Assembly: GCA_905250115.1 (NCBI GenBank)
Contig: CAJNOI010000162.1
Span: 124,001-188,000 of the forward strand
Direction: 5' to 3'
Length of the DNA: 64,000 bases
Origin: Adineta steineri
Taxonomy: Eukaryota; Rotifera; Eurotatoria; Adinetida; Adinetidae
Position numbers and translations under genes: made by a program. The notes beneath the pieces were generated by a model. That model saw only the letters and a program-made list of their open reading frames with translations. It made no database searches and was not told where the DNA came from. This document shows, one piece after another, positions 39,020-50,799 of the stretch (position 1 is its first letter; each line of letters opens with the position of its first letter).

Positions 39020-39187
39020 TAAGCCGGGAGATGGGTGTGTCTTCTGTCTTCATTCACACTCACACGCTACAATAAATATAAATTACAACAAACTTATAAC
39101 AACAGCATCAACCATTAAATTTGAGGATGGGCGTGTCTTCTCCTTTCAAACACATCCGCACACGCAACTACCCACTCTCACACCCTA
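39020..39187. repeat. Two adjacent telomere-like elements
   Basis: GGAGATGGGTGTGTCTTC ... TTCACACTCACACGC (39025-39067) and GAGGATGGGCGTGTCTTCTC ... CACATCCGCACACG ... CTCACACCCT (39121-39185). Both sit after copies of an AACAGCATCAACCATTAA-like segment, so this is a small tandem duplication containing the element. Confidence 0.5.
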
Positions 39188-39562
39188 TGAATACAAAAGG
39201 AGAAAATAAAGAATATCAATCAATATATGAGAAAAAGAAAAAATAGACACTGCATCACTAAAAGAGGAACGATAAGCGTAACATAACCACATACATATAG
39301 AAAAAAAGGGAGAGAGATACATATTATTCACGAGTGACAAAGATACTAGTAACTAGTATCTATTTATAAACGGAACAAATATGAGGAAAAGAAAATTATA
39401 GGACACATACCATTTAATTGTCACACACATGTCTTATGAAAAATGAGAAGATTTCTTTTATCAAAAGGTCGAAATCGCACAAGTAATACGCATAAAACTC
39501 AAAAAGAAGCAGAAAAGAGGTAGTGTTTATCAATGTCATTTCGTTAATAAAAATCATTCCAG

Positions 39563-40159
39563 TTAAGTTAATGTGACATACATTTGCAAAGGCCCTCCTG
39601 CATCAGGTTCGATCCTGAGATAATATGATATAAAATAGTAATCTCCCGCCACAGTAGAAAATGATTGTTCTAGATAGTCAGTATTTTTACATGAATCGTA
39701 GACGCAGTGTGTTCCTGCATAACATGAGCTTGTTACCGTTCGCGTATAACCATTAGTTGATTTTGTATCACAATTGGCACTCGTATTACAAAATTGTGTC
39801 CATCCATTTAAATTTCCAGTTTCAAAACCACCATTAATTAGAACATCTGCGTTTGCATTTGTATGATTCACAGATATTTCGTCTAATAACCAATAGTGAG
39901 GGGGACCGTCTCCACCCTCACCCGTCATTATAAATGATAGAGTTGCTGAAGTGTGATTTGCCGTGAAACTATAACTGTAACGTGTATACGTGGTCTGTGC
40001 ATCCTTAGCGGCTAAATTCAAAATTTGTCCTGACGGATTGGCAGGAGTAGTGCCGCACGTTGGTGCTATTGAGAGAGAAATGACATTTGATACAAAAGAA
40101 TAATTGTACTTTCGGAAACTTACATGTTGTCGCTGTTGTTGTTGTTGTTGATGTTGAGG
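39563..40159 (-). CDS. Thr-stalk protein C, 3' exons only
   Basis: Exons on minus: 40159-40124 (only about 12 Thr-rich residues) and 40065-39563, in phase, with stop. The C-terminal domain keeps GGFETGNLNGW, the Cys pairs and YDSCKNTDYLEQSF, but its N-terminal third differs from A and B. The upstream intron (41711-41930) matches the gene A intron near 12838-12935. The first exons with the tail and membrane span are not found and would fall in or beyond the gap at 41943, where an eEF1B fragment lies instead. Probably truncated. Confidence 0.6.
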   Translation of the reverse strand, partial: PQHQQQQQQRQHVSFRKYNYSFVSNVISLSIAPTCGTTPANPSGQILNLAAKDAQTTYTRYSYSFTANHTSATLSFIMTGEGGDGPPHYWLLDEISVNHTNANADVLINGGFETGNLNGWTQFCNTSANCDTKSTNGYTRTVTSSCYAGTHCVYDSCKNTDYLEQSFSTVAGDYYFISYYLRIEPDAGGPLQMYVTLT

Positions 40160-40394
40160 CTAAAAAAGTACGAAATGATGATTTACAATTAAAGATTATA
40201 TGTTTGAGGAAAAAGTATTAAGCTAAATCAATGACATCACAACAGCTTATTAAAATATTTTGAAAGAAGTAAAAATTTTTCTGAGTTTTCAAAGCAAAAG
40301 ATTTTTACTGTCTGAAGTTGGTGAAAGAGAAGTAAAACACCATGATTCTAGCTTTAACTGCAAGTTCTCAATATATCCTTATCGATTACCAATA

Positions 40395-41710
40395 CTTCTA
40401 AACAGGGTTGCCAAATCAAAATTTTAGAAAACAGGAGTTTCAAAAAAAAAAGCAGGAGTTTTCCAGAAGAAGTTTTTTCCTAAATTAGTAGGAAAATCAG
40501 GAGGTTTTCTATTTTAAGTTGAGAAAATATTAGACGGTTTTCTCGTAGAAAATTCGAACGTTCGCTAACAAAAAATATTTATCTCCTTCGTATCAAGTTG
40601 GTGATCAATAATTTAATACACATGATATTATTCTCACTTGAATTTTATCACAAATAATATTTTTTTGCTATACAGAATGGTCATGAAAAGCGTTCTTTTA
40701 GTTATATTTATTATGTACTCTTGATCAGTTAATATTCTTATCTGTATTATTTCCAAATTAATTTTCATTCTAATCTATCAGCCAAAATTCTTTTTCATTG
40801 TAAAGTTTAAGCAAAAGTATTTATACAAATGAACAGAACGATAGAAAGATTCTTGACAGAGTTTGAAAAAAAGACAAGCATTCTTTATCTCTTACATCAC
40901 TATATGAATCGATTGTACGTGTTTCTTCGCTTGTTTTTGCAACGAGCGGTCTATAGCATTAATATGCTGTAAAAAAACAAGATAAGCTAATTTTTGACAA
41001 TGGAAGTTGTTTTTCTCTTAAGCCTTTTATGATCTTTTCAGTGAACATTTTATCGATAGGGCTATCACTTCTGTTTCTTTACCATTGATATCTTCACTTT
41101 TTGTTATTGTAATATATACCTATTCATTCTTTTCATGTTTATAATTCGTGTCAGACTTTGACAACAAAATTAGCAGTGCCCATGAACCTATAACAATTCT
41201 CTAATGAAAATGAAACGCAAGAATCTTGCTAAGTTATTCAAAATATTGTTCTATTCTGAGCTAAGAAGAAGCAGACGTCAATTCCAAGAAATGTAAAAAT
41301 CTTTCTAGACGAGAGACATCTTAACTGGCCATCTAAAATGTTGCCTATCGGACTCTTGTCTGAATATCAAGATCTTGTTTTCCAGACAATAGCATGCATT
41401 TTTCTGCTGTCTCCAGTAAAATAAATACTTTGTGTACAGCTAGCTCCTACAATTGATGATTTTTTTCGAGAAAAATAAAATAAAAGCAAATATTTTCTTG
41501 TTCGTTACTATAAGTATTGAGTACTGTAATAGTTCTCGTTTTTTCCTTTTAACTTTCTTATTGATTCAAAGTATCGCTAAACATTAGGAGAAATCAGAAG
41601 AAAATGTTGAAAATCAGCTCCTGAAATCAGGAGATTTTCCGCCAGGAGAAAAGTAAAAAAACCAGGAGAATCCTGGCTAAATCAGGAGGTTTGACAAGCC
41701 TGCTTCTAAA
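40395..41710. mobile_element. 1.3-kb non-autonomous hAT element in gene C intron
   Basis: The element is 40403-41702 with perfect 8-bp target duplications CTTCTAAA at 40395-40402 and 41703-41710. Ends CAGGGTTGCCAAA and TTTGACAAGCCTG match at 11 of 13. Many CAGGAG motifs lie near both ends. No transposase frame is present. The 8-bp duplication and CAGGGTTGCC-type end are typical of hAT. Confidence 0.88.
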
Positions 41711-41942
41711 ATATTTCTTTAGAAAACGAATGACTTGTTCTCATGCTTAATCTAGAAGATACTCTGCCCGCTTTCTGAATGATACTGTTCACAGATCATT
41801 ATCAATTAGACGACGCAACTGGTGAAGACCAATCGGTTAAGAATCTTGAATGCAACGAAAAAAATTGATCTTCTTACTTATAGAATGCGATCGATGAAAT
41901 ATCCATCTAATTAATACATGCATATCAATTAGTCAGGTATTA

Positions 41943-42428
41943 NNNNNNNNNNNNNNNNNNNNNNNNNNNNNNNNNNNNNNNNNNNNNNNNNNNNNNNNNN
42001 NNNNNNNNNNNNNNNNNNNNNNNNNNNNNNNNNNNNNNNNNNNNNNNNNNNNNNNNNNNNNNNNNNNNNNNNNNNNNNNNNNNNNNNNNNNNNNNNNNNN
42101 NNNNNNNNNNNNNNNNNNNNNNNNNNNNNNNNNNNNNNNNNNNNNNNNNNNNNNNNNNNNNNNNNNNNNNNNNNNNNNNNNNNNNNNNNNNNNNNNNNNN
42201 NNNNNNNNNNNNNNNNNNNNNNNNNNNNNNNNNNNNNNNNNNNNNNNNNNNNNNNNNNNNNNNNNNNNNNNNNNNNNNNNNNNNNNNNNNNNNNNNNNNN
42301 NNNNNNNNNNNNNNNNNNNNNNNNNNNNNNNNNNNNNNNNNNNNNNNNNNNNNNNNNNNNNNNNNNNNNNNNNNNNNNNNNNNNNNNNNNNNNNNNNNNN
42401 NNNNNNNNNNNNNNNNNNNNNNNNNNNN
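41943..42428. other. Assembly gap of 486 N
   Basis: Unsequenced. The right edge is a C-rich telomere-like array, so the missing bases may be more of the same. Confidence 0.95.
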
Positions 42429-42475
42429 CACCCATACCCACACCTACACCCACACCCACACCCACACCCACACCC
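42429..42475 (-). repeat. TGTGGG array at the gap edge
   Basis: On the minus strand this is GGGTGTGGGTGTGGGTGTGG and variants, running away from the eEF1B fragment into the gap. It is the most regular telomere-like tract in the window. Confidence 0.85.
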
Positions 42476-42775
42476 TCATCTTCAACGACACAAGTAATTC
42501 GTAATGCATTGATTCCGAAAGCAAGTGGCTCGAGACGAGCTATAACAATAGTTTATTTAAAATATTTCAATAGAAATTCAATACTTACAAGTACCCCAAA
42601 GAAGTCCATCTAATTCAATTGAACGAACATTTTTTTCAAGTTCTTTCATATTCGTTTCATCATCCCACGGTTTAACCTAATTTTAAAAAAAATTTACTAA
42701 AATTCTATTCAATTGTTTAATACATACATCAAAAACAATTTCACTTTTTGCGATAGGAGCTGGTTCTAAATTCAT
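42476..42775 (-). pseudogene. eEF1B exchange-domain fragment, truncated at telomere-like array
   Basis: Exons on minus: 42775-42728, 42676-42589, 42539 to about 42476, with introns of 51 and 49 bp in phase. The text [40 protein letters not shown] and INALRITCVVEDE is the start and middle of the nucleotide-exchange domain of elongation factor 1-beta/delta, which reloads eEF1A with GTP. The last 25-30 residues of the domain are replaced by the TGTGGG array. The N-terminal half of a normal eEF1B is also absent: the apparent ATG sits right before the domain. A fragment or broken copy; part of the 3' end could be hidden in the gap. Confidence 0.8.
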
Positions 42776-42908
42776 TTTATTTTTGAAAAATAAGAAATAA
42801 AAAAGAAAAGAAATCTGAAAAGAAAAAGAAAATACAACAAGTTTCTTCCATTTATTTGTTCTTATAAATTAATGTACAAGAAATCATGGTTTATATATGC
42901 AGTTGTCG

Positions 42909-42974
42909 ATGAGTGTGTACATGTGGATGTTATGTTTACCATACCGACGCCTACATCAACACATTTACCCTCAG
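42909..42974. repeat. Telomere-like palindrome, diverged
   Basis: GATGAGTGTGTACATGTGGATG ... CGCCTACATCAACACATTTACCCTC; the arms pair imperfectly. Confidence 0.5.
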
Positions 42975-43129
42975 ATGCTACTGTCATTAGGCAGAATTAT
43001 TTATAAGATTTTGCAAAGTGGGAAAAAGAAATATGCTGAGTTATAATCGATAGGAAAGAAAAATAGTTATTGCATTATACTTTCATTTTAGTATTCGTGT
43101 TGCGAAAGAACGATTCAACAAACAACAAT

Positions 43130-43496
43130 CATACAACTAGAGGTGTAAGCCGATGGATTAAGCCGCCGCCGCCGATAGGGGAAAAAAACACAGCCGCTGC
43201 CGCCGACAGGGGAAAAAACTACACATTTTTGAGCCGCCGATAAGCGAAAATTTTTTTATAATTTCGAGCCGCCGACATCTACCTGAATGAAAATTAAATT
43301 TTCGTTTTTTTATATTTATTTTTACATTTTTGTGTTTTACATATAATGTGAAAGGATGTAACAGTTGTTGCCTATACTTTTTAGAACATTATGTCTGATA
43401 TATTGAAATAGAGATATTTTTCATTTGGAAAAAATAATTTTTTTTCATAAAATTTTCAGCCGCCGCCGCCGATCGACTTACATCTCTACATACAAG
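43130..43496. mobile_element. 351-bp hAT-like MITE rich in CCGCCG
   Basis: The element is 43138-43488. Ends TAGAGGTGTAAGCCGAT and ATCGACTTACATCTCTA match at 14 of 16. Flanks CATACAAC and CATACAAG match at 7 of 8, as an aged 8-bp hAT duplication would. Clusters of GCCGCCGCCG near both ends face each other in the same sense, unusual for this AT-rich DNA. No coding sequence. Confidence 0.75.
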
Positions 43497-45614
43497 ATGT
43501 TTCGTTATTTATAAGAGAAATCATCTGACATATATTTAGAATTATTATAAAAGTATATAAGATATAACAAACATAAACATGATAGTATTAATCTAAATAA
43601 AAATATAATTAATTCTTTTTAAATAAAAAGATATAAAATCACTTCTAATATACATTTAATTCATTTACTGAATTGTGAGAAAAATATAATAAATTATTCT
43701 GTTTCTTGTTAATGATCATCGAAACGTCGAAAATGAATATTAATCGTATTTCTATACATTAATCGTACTTATTATTTACTTTACAATAAAATTAAAACAA
43801 AAAATTTTCAACTTTTAATATAATTGTAGCTAAGTAATCGAATCGAAAAGGCATTCATACTATCTTTTGGGGGTGTGGGTGTTGATATCGTAAACTTAAC
43901 ATCCACACCCACCCTCACTCTTGCGCGACACTGTCATTTAGAGAGACGTGTGTGTCTATGTTTCTCTTAGGAAGTGTTGCATTAGAAAACTCATTTAGAT
44001 TTTCTAAGTCTATAGTTTCTTGGAAATTAATAGATTTGATAATTGAATAAATAACAAGTGATTGAATCATATAAATATATAATGTTAAAACTTTTTTTAT
44101 CGACTTTAAAGGCAAATATTACTTAAACTTGATCTTTCCTTGAATTTTATTATAATTTCGTTAATTGTACTATTCTACTCTAAATTATAATTTTTCGCAA
44201 AATTTCTCCGTAAAATTCTTAACCTTATAAATATTGTAGTCTTTAGATACTCGTTTTGATTTTAGAGAGTTATTAGCCAAATGTAAATTATAAAAAAAAT
44301 GAAGAAATAAATGTGTTGTCAGAAACATCATATATTTGCTCGAATAAAGTTTTATATTTGGCAAGTTATTGTTACCTATTAGAATGAAGTGGATGAATGT
44401 TAATGTATGTAAAGAAAAGATGGATCCACATCCCGTACCCACTTATCTAATTCATTTGATTTAAAGAAGAAAGATTAAACTACATTTGTTAAAGAAATGT
44501 AATACATTTCTACTCCTAGTCATTTAGGATTTATTTCTATTGACGTTATTTTTATATTCGGTTTTGTTTTCTATGGTTTTATATTATTTATATGCGTCAA
44601 GTGTAATTTTAGCATATCTAATAGAAAATGATGCTATAACATCAACATGCATATAAAGTAAAAATGATAAAAATAAATTTATCATTGTAGAAATACGGAG
44701 AAGTACGAAAAAGTATGAAAAAGTATACCTTTTTCTTTCTTTTTGACATTTGTAATCAGATTTTTGCTGATTTTTTTGTTTGCATATGGGAGGTAAATCA
44801 TATATAATTCACCATTTCATTTTGTACACCAATTACTGACAACGTTCCTTACGTTTCGGAAACGAAAAGGCGTCATATATGGTTTCTTCTGTGTAATTTT
44901 TCGCTTAATTTTCGTTAATAGAAATGAAAAATGATATATGCATCCATGAATAATGCAACTGAAGTGTAATAAATAGATGTGCTTCGTGCATTTTTCTTTT
45001 ATCTTGTATTTTCGTCTAGTTTCATAACTGCTTTATTCAATCGTTCTTCTTCGAGTCCACACGTTCTTGAATATTATTTGACGGTAACTATGTAGAAGTG
45101 CAGCGACTAGAGGTATTGGAATGGGATAGTTTCATTCTGTTTTAGAAATTTTGACCGCAGCTCCCTGAAAATTTAGAAGAAAACTGTTCTGAACTTTTAC
45201 TTTACTATATATTCATGTTTTCCCTCTTTTGAGAGAAGAAATCTCTTAAATTTATCCGATTCTACAAAATTTTGTCTCATACGAAGTAAATCAACAATAA
45301 TCTAGTAATGAATTCTTATTTCAACTAAATAGATAAGGTGAGAATAGTCAGACAACGTGCTTATTAATAGCCTTTAGTCGTAGGAGTTTGTTGAAAAGTA
45401 TACGAATATGTTTCTTGTTTTCATTTCTCTCATCTAATTATTCTCTAATCAATAAACTCGATATTGACTGTTACTCTCTACTATCTTAACATGATATTCT
45501 TATTATAGACACGTGAAAACCCTCATTGCGATTGTGAATTATAAACATCATAGTGTCAATTCACTAATAAAACTGTGATTGAATTTTAACATAGTTGGTT
45601 GTGTATCAGCAACA
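43497..45614. other. AT-rich intergenic stretch, no gene seen
   Basis: Holds a telomere-like palindrome at 43868-43919 and a faint one at 44386-44442 (GAATGAAGTGGATGAATG ... ATCCACATCCCGTACCCA). Open frames here are AT-biased and unrecognised. Confidence 0.45.
43868..43919. repeat. Telomere-like palindrome
   Basis: GGGGGTGTGGGTGTTGAT, 12-base spacer, ATCCACACCCACCCTC; arms of about 17 bases pair well. Confidence 0.7.
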
Positions 45615-46267
45615 ATGATGGCGACAACAAGCTCACTTACCCTTTTCATTCTCTTTAGTAAGTATCTATTTATTAATGCTCGGTATCTATTACTTTACTT
45701 TTCTCGTATAGGTATATCAATACCATTAGTATCGAGTTATACATGCTATAACCAAAAGAATATCTCAACATCGGTTGGTGCTATCATATCCAGGAACAAC
45801 AAAGCTTGCTGTGTAAGTAAAATATAGAATTATGAGTCGAGCATGGTTTTGTATAAGACCTTCGTAACATGATTTTTATTAACTCTAAATCAGAATAAAG
45901 TTGAGGATGAATATCATTTTTAATTCACAGTCATACCCATCTTCACATAGCAAAAGTTTATTTGTTATTTGATTAATCTAATATTTTCTTGATTCATTAT
46001 TAGACTTTGATTGCTCTTTGCAATGGTGTACCTTACGGTGCTGACGTTCTTGGTCTTTCAGACAGGAGTAAATGTGGCACAACACTCCATTTTCCCTGGC
46101 CCAATGGTCCTTCCAGTTGTTCAGCTACGTATCAATGTTGTTACGCTGATTTGTGCAATACCTATGATAAATCAACATATAACAAATCAAAAGCTATTCC
46201 TCTCTATAATGGTGTGAACATTGCCATTTGGTTCATGTTTTTGACATGGCTTGTTTGTTTTAATTGA
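45615..46267 (+). CDS. Ly6/three-finger, probably GPI-anchored surface protein
   Basis: Exons: 45615-45657, 45712-45812, 46004-46267, GT-AG, in phase; 135 residues. Order: a signal peptide (TTSSLTLFILFS), a Cys-rich module starting YTCY and closing with CCYADLCN, the CCxxDxCN signature of Ly6/uPAR three-finger domains, then a hydrophobic C-terminus (IAIWFMFLTWLVCF) preceded by a short polar stretch, as for a GPI signal. Such proteins sit on the outer membrane face and act as ligands or modulators of receptors. Intron 2 contains a faint telomere-like fold-back (45900-45955). Ligand unknown. Confidence 0.7.
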
Positions 46268-47316
46268 ACAAAATATTTACTAACAATTATATTTTTTTAT
46301 TTATCAAATAAACAGAAGAACGGATAACATTGTGCTTTTAGTTGTAGCCTCTTTACTTATATTTAGTTGAGCAACATTGAAAAGAAACAAGCGCTATATC
46401 GAAACCTTTTTTAAGTTCCGTACCATACACGACAGTAAGAGAACATACAATCAAAGTTCTTAGGAATAAACTCTACTAACTGACTCAAAGTTTTTAGACT
46501 AATATACTGGGAATAAAGAAACTCTAAACAGTTTGCTTCTATGCACCTATCTCATTAAGATACAAACGTTTTTAGTTTAGGACAGATAATATACATGAAT
46601 TATTATATCAAATCATCTCGAAGGGTGGATGTAAGTGTGTGTGGTATATCAACATCTTACCATTTTTCGTTTTTCATATTATATTTAATTTACAGAATGT
46701 AGTAACTTAGACATCTATTTTTGCCTTCTCGTTGTATGCATTACTACTTAGAGCGATTTTGTCATCAAATAGCTGTGCATGGTTATATTAACAACTGTAA
46801 GCACTTCTCACTGTAACAGTAAAGTGAATAAAACGAAGAAAAAAATACATATTTATATTTTCATATTGATGATTATGAATAAATTATTAAAACTACATAC
46901 CAAAGAAAATAATCAGTTTGCAGGTAAAGTGCGTAAATAACATGACTCATACGACATCATCTTATATTACGAACAATTCAATGAATAGACGTATAACTTC
47001 ACTTCCTCTTTTTTCTGCGCCATACGATGTCAGGCGTATTTGTTTTTTTAGTGAGTACCATCTAGACTACGTTATTGGGACGATTTCTGATTGAAAAAGT
47101 ACTTTTGTCAATGATATTACACTTTATTATATTTCTTCTTATCGAGAATCGCATCGATTTTATACAGTGCATATACTTATATGCCCGCCCATCAGAGGGA
47201 AAAAAAGAATACGATAAAAACATGGAATAAAGTATGACATGATGTATAAAATAAGGGTAATACTTGAAATAAGAAGGAATCATAGTAACAGGACAAATAT
47301 CGTTACAGTAATTACT
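46268..47316. other. Intergenic stretch, no gene seen
   Basis: Shows a one-sided telomere-like tract at 46619-46650 (GAAGGGTGGATGTAAGTGTGTGTGG). No coding sequence recognised. Confidence 0.4.
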
Positions 47317-48388
47317 ATGATATCAAATTACAGTATTGAAGAATTATGTGAAAACAATTCAAATTTATTAACATCTATTCGAGCAATTATGTTAACAGAT
47401 ATATACAGAGCAGAAGATAGAATTAAAAAAACAAAATATGCATATGGATTCTTAATTACATTTTTTGTTCTCTTAGCATTTATTAATAATTTCTTATGTT
47501 TATATACTTTAATATTATCAAAAAAGATTGGAATAACATCATTAGGTATTTATTTAATTTTCTATTGTATTGTAAGTTTAATAACTATGATTGGTATTGA
47601 AATTGATTTGATTAATATTTTATATTTTGATCATAATACATCATCGACTTCGTATGATTTTTTTGCATGTAGTTTTGTTACCTGTTCTAATTATTTCAAT
47701 GGCATCTGTAAGTCTATGGTTAAGCACATGTGTCGCTATTAAACGTATATTAATAGAATCTTCTATATTACAATTATTTACTTCTCGAAAACATTCATTG
47801 ATTATTTCCATATTTTTATTTATTATTATCAGTCTATCACACATTCATCGAATATTCTATCGTCATATAATTACAAATCCACTTATGAATAATTTAGAAT
47901 TATGTGTATTTACTCCATCATCATCAACTAAAATAATTGATAATCTAGTTGAAATGTTACATTTACTTGGTCCATGTTTAATTCACTTTCTCTGTGCTAT
48001 TTGGGTATTATTTCGAATTGTAAAACATAAAATATATCTTAATTATCATATTCGAACAACACCAACTCAATGGTTATCAATATGGAAACAACAAATATAT
48101 AATCATAAAGATTTTTTTATTCCACCACTATTAATTATTATTTGTATAATGCCACATGTGATTATATTTCATCTACTAATAACATGTTCGGATACTTTAT
48201 TTCGAATGCGTTTAAATATTATTCTCAATTTTCTCGTACATATACCAGAAATATTTACATTCTTCATATATGTTTATCCATCAAAAATCTATTGGGAACA
48301 ATTTTTACAGACAAAATTTGGAGAATTACTACGATGTTACTGTTGTTTTACAAAAGTACAACATAGAAACAGAAAACTTTATTTTTAG
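47317..48388 (+). pseudogene. Rhodopsin-type GPCR, single frameshift
   Basis: Two overlapping frames join into one protein of about 357 residues if one base is restored near 47675. The first frame gives a polar N-terminus with N-glycosylation sites and two spans (YGFLITFFVLLAFINNFLCL, LIFYCIVSLITMIG). The second resumes with LLPVLIISMASVSLWLSTCV, four more spans and a basic tail. The layout is that of bdelloid lineage-specific seven-span receptors; no ligand can be named. If the shift is a sequencing error the gene is intact. Starting ATG 47317 was preferred over upstream ATGs because it directly precedes the N-terminal domain. Confidence 0.6.
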
Positions 48389-49092
48389 AATCAATTAATC
48401 ATGACAAAAGAAAGAATTGATGATGTTTGTCTTCAACTTTTATTTTATTGTTTTTCAATCATACGATACAGAACTTGAATATCATTTTCTTTTGTAATGG
48501 TTGATGCTATGTATGTGTATGAAACGAATATCCACACCCATCTAATTTGAAATCGAGAGTGTTCTTAGAGAATATTTTTTTTTTATTAGATCGATATCTT
48601 AGTTAGATTATGAAAGGTGTAGAAAAGATCAAATTTATATAGGTGACTGTAGATGAGTAATAGGAACTGATCAGATAAAAATTTTGTTTGAAGAAACAAA
48701 ATGGTATATATGAAACGAATAGATGATTCATTGTTTGAAAAATTTCAGTATATCTACATTATATAAACTTAAGATGATTAGAAAATATTCGCATATTTTA
48801 TCATTCAGACATCGTATTACGATGTTTTGTTTAGATATTTTATTAACTGAACTAAAAAAAAGCTATCTTCAAAGTGAAAATGAATTTAAAATAAATTTCT
48901 ATGATAGATAGAATTAATATTTCATTATAATACGTTTATGAAGGTGTGAGTGGATATAAATGAACACTTGAATCGTCTACAATCACAATGTATCTCATTC
49001 TATTCGAATAATTTTTTGAAAAATATATAATTAACTTTTATCGTTTTACTTGAGAAAAAAACAATTAGGTAAAATCAATTTATTCATACATA
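48389..49092. other. Intergenic stretch, no gene seen
   Basis: Faint telomere-like fold-back at 48500-48541 (GTTGATGCTATGTATGTG ... ATATCCACACCCATC). Otherwise featureless. Confidence 0.4.
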
Positions 49093-49271
49093 TATGTTGT
49101 AGGAGAAATTATAATACAGGAGAATTTTAAATTTTAGTTTCTTCTAGGAGAAACTAAAATCTTAAATTTTTCTTACAAAAATTACAGGAAAGAAAAGAAT
49201 TTTAATTTATCCTAGAAGAGATTAAAATTTTACTTTTCCCTTAGGGGAGTTTTAAATTCTCCTACAACATA
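49093..49271. mobile_element. 175-bp mariner-type MITE
   Basis: The element is 49095-49269 with TGTTGTAGGAGAA and TTCTCCTACAACA ends, flanked by TA on both sides (49093-49094, 49270-49271). The interior has a second fold-back around CTTCTAGGAGAAACTAAAAT. The TA duplication and short length suggest a Tc1/mariner MITE. Confidence 0.7.
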
Positions 49272-50799
49272 TACATGCATATTAATGACCACACTACTAA
49301 ACATCCGTAGTTTTTCACCAAACGAATATAAGTTTCGTGAAATAAAAATTATTTCGCATCTCTGCAACGAAACTACATGAGAATTCGATACATTTCATAA
49401 TAATTTATTCCTCATATACGTAAGCTGTCAGATGATATCACAATATTTATTACGACACTTCCACAGTTGGGGAAGCTGTCAAATAGTTCCAGATAATTTT
49501 CTATACTCTATAGATATCACAGTTTTCTTGAATAATATTATATACTTTTGTCTATATAAATAGATGACATATATTTGTACGAAACTATGTGTAATAATAT
49601 TTTTAACACGATTTCTATTTACTACAGCAAAGATATGTTTTTTATAATATGAATCTCGAGTGTGATCACCCTTACAACTAATATTCTGTAAATGAATTAT
49701 ATTTTAATTTCTGAGTTTTTAGTTTAAAATAGATTAAAACTCGAAAAAATGTGAATTATGTTTTTAATCTAATTGCCTTCGGATGAATGTAGATATAAGC
49801 ATGAATGATTGTCTGAGAGTAAGTCTAACTGTGAATGATATTATTATATTTATCCGTTATCGACAGTCTTACACACATCTATTTCTACAGAGAATTAATA
49901 ATTTAAATTCTATTAAAATCAACATATATGTATCGACATATTCCTTCTTTTCTTTACTTACATTATATAGATAGAAATAGAAATTTATTTTACGATCAAA
50001 TATATGAAGAATGGTTATAGAATTCTTCGAAATAATATGAATAAAAGCTATACTTTTTCTTTTGTAATAATATATTTATAAAAAGACTTAAAAGTTAATT
50101 GCAAAGTTCAGCTGATTGAAGATGAAATTCTATTTATTTTTTCCAATTATTCTATTTCTTAAAATTTTTATTTGATCAGAATAAGTTAGAGTTAAAATGA
50201 AATAAAATTATTAACTAACAAAAATTCATTAGATTTAAAAAAATCGCATGTTTAATAAATTTTAATATTTCGATTTCTATTGGATTAAAATTAAAAGTGC
50301 ATTGAGATGAGTAATGATAAATATGACTACTCCTCTTATTTTTTTTATCTGATTTTTATGTCAGTAAAATACGAACGCAAAAGAATAATACATTTGCATA
50401 TATTGACAAGTATTAGAGAAAAAAAGACACAAAATTACACAACGAAAAAGGCACATGTTTTTTTCGAAATGCAAAATATAAAAGTACATCGTTCGCAATC
50501 AAAAACTTATTCATACTCTCGCTCTTCATCAGATTTTCTATTCTTGCAGTCGTCACCATCATAATAAATTTCTCGCAACTAGGAGAAATTTTTCAGTTGC
50601 TCATCGAAACGCGGACTTATATTTTTTGTCGTTAGTACTTGAATAAAATACGAAAAATTCTTCAATATAAAATATAATGCAAATATTAGAAAATAAAAAG
50701 TAAGATTTTATTAATTATCTTTGGAGAAATATTCATCAAACAAACATTTTAGAGCAACTAATTTTCAATAATGTTTTATATTCTAAATAGAATTTTGTA
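49272..50799. other. AT-rich intergenic stretch, no gene seen
   Basis: Open frames here are short, AT-biased and unrecognised. No repeat ends found. Confidence 0.4.

Noticed and set aside
39600-39620. tRNA T-loop (GGTTCGATCC)
   Set aside because: It lies inside the gene C domain and no acceptor stem or anticodon arm surrounds it. No tRNA was found in the window.
41929-42471. Proteins spanning the N gap
   Set aside because: Their length comes from undefined bases.
47239-47283. Upstream ATGs for the GPCR gene
   Set aside because: Residues before 47317 are low-quality, basic and unlike a receptor N-terminus.
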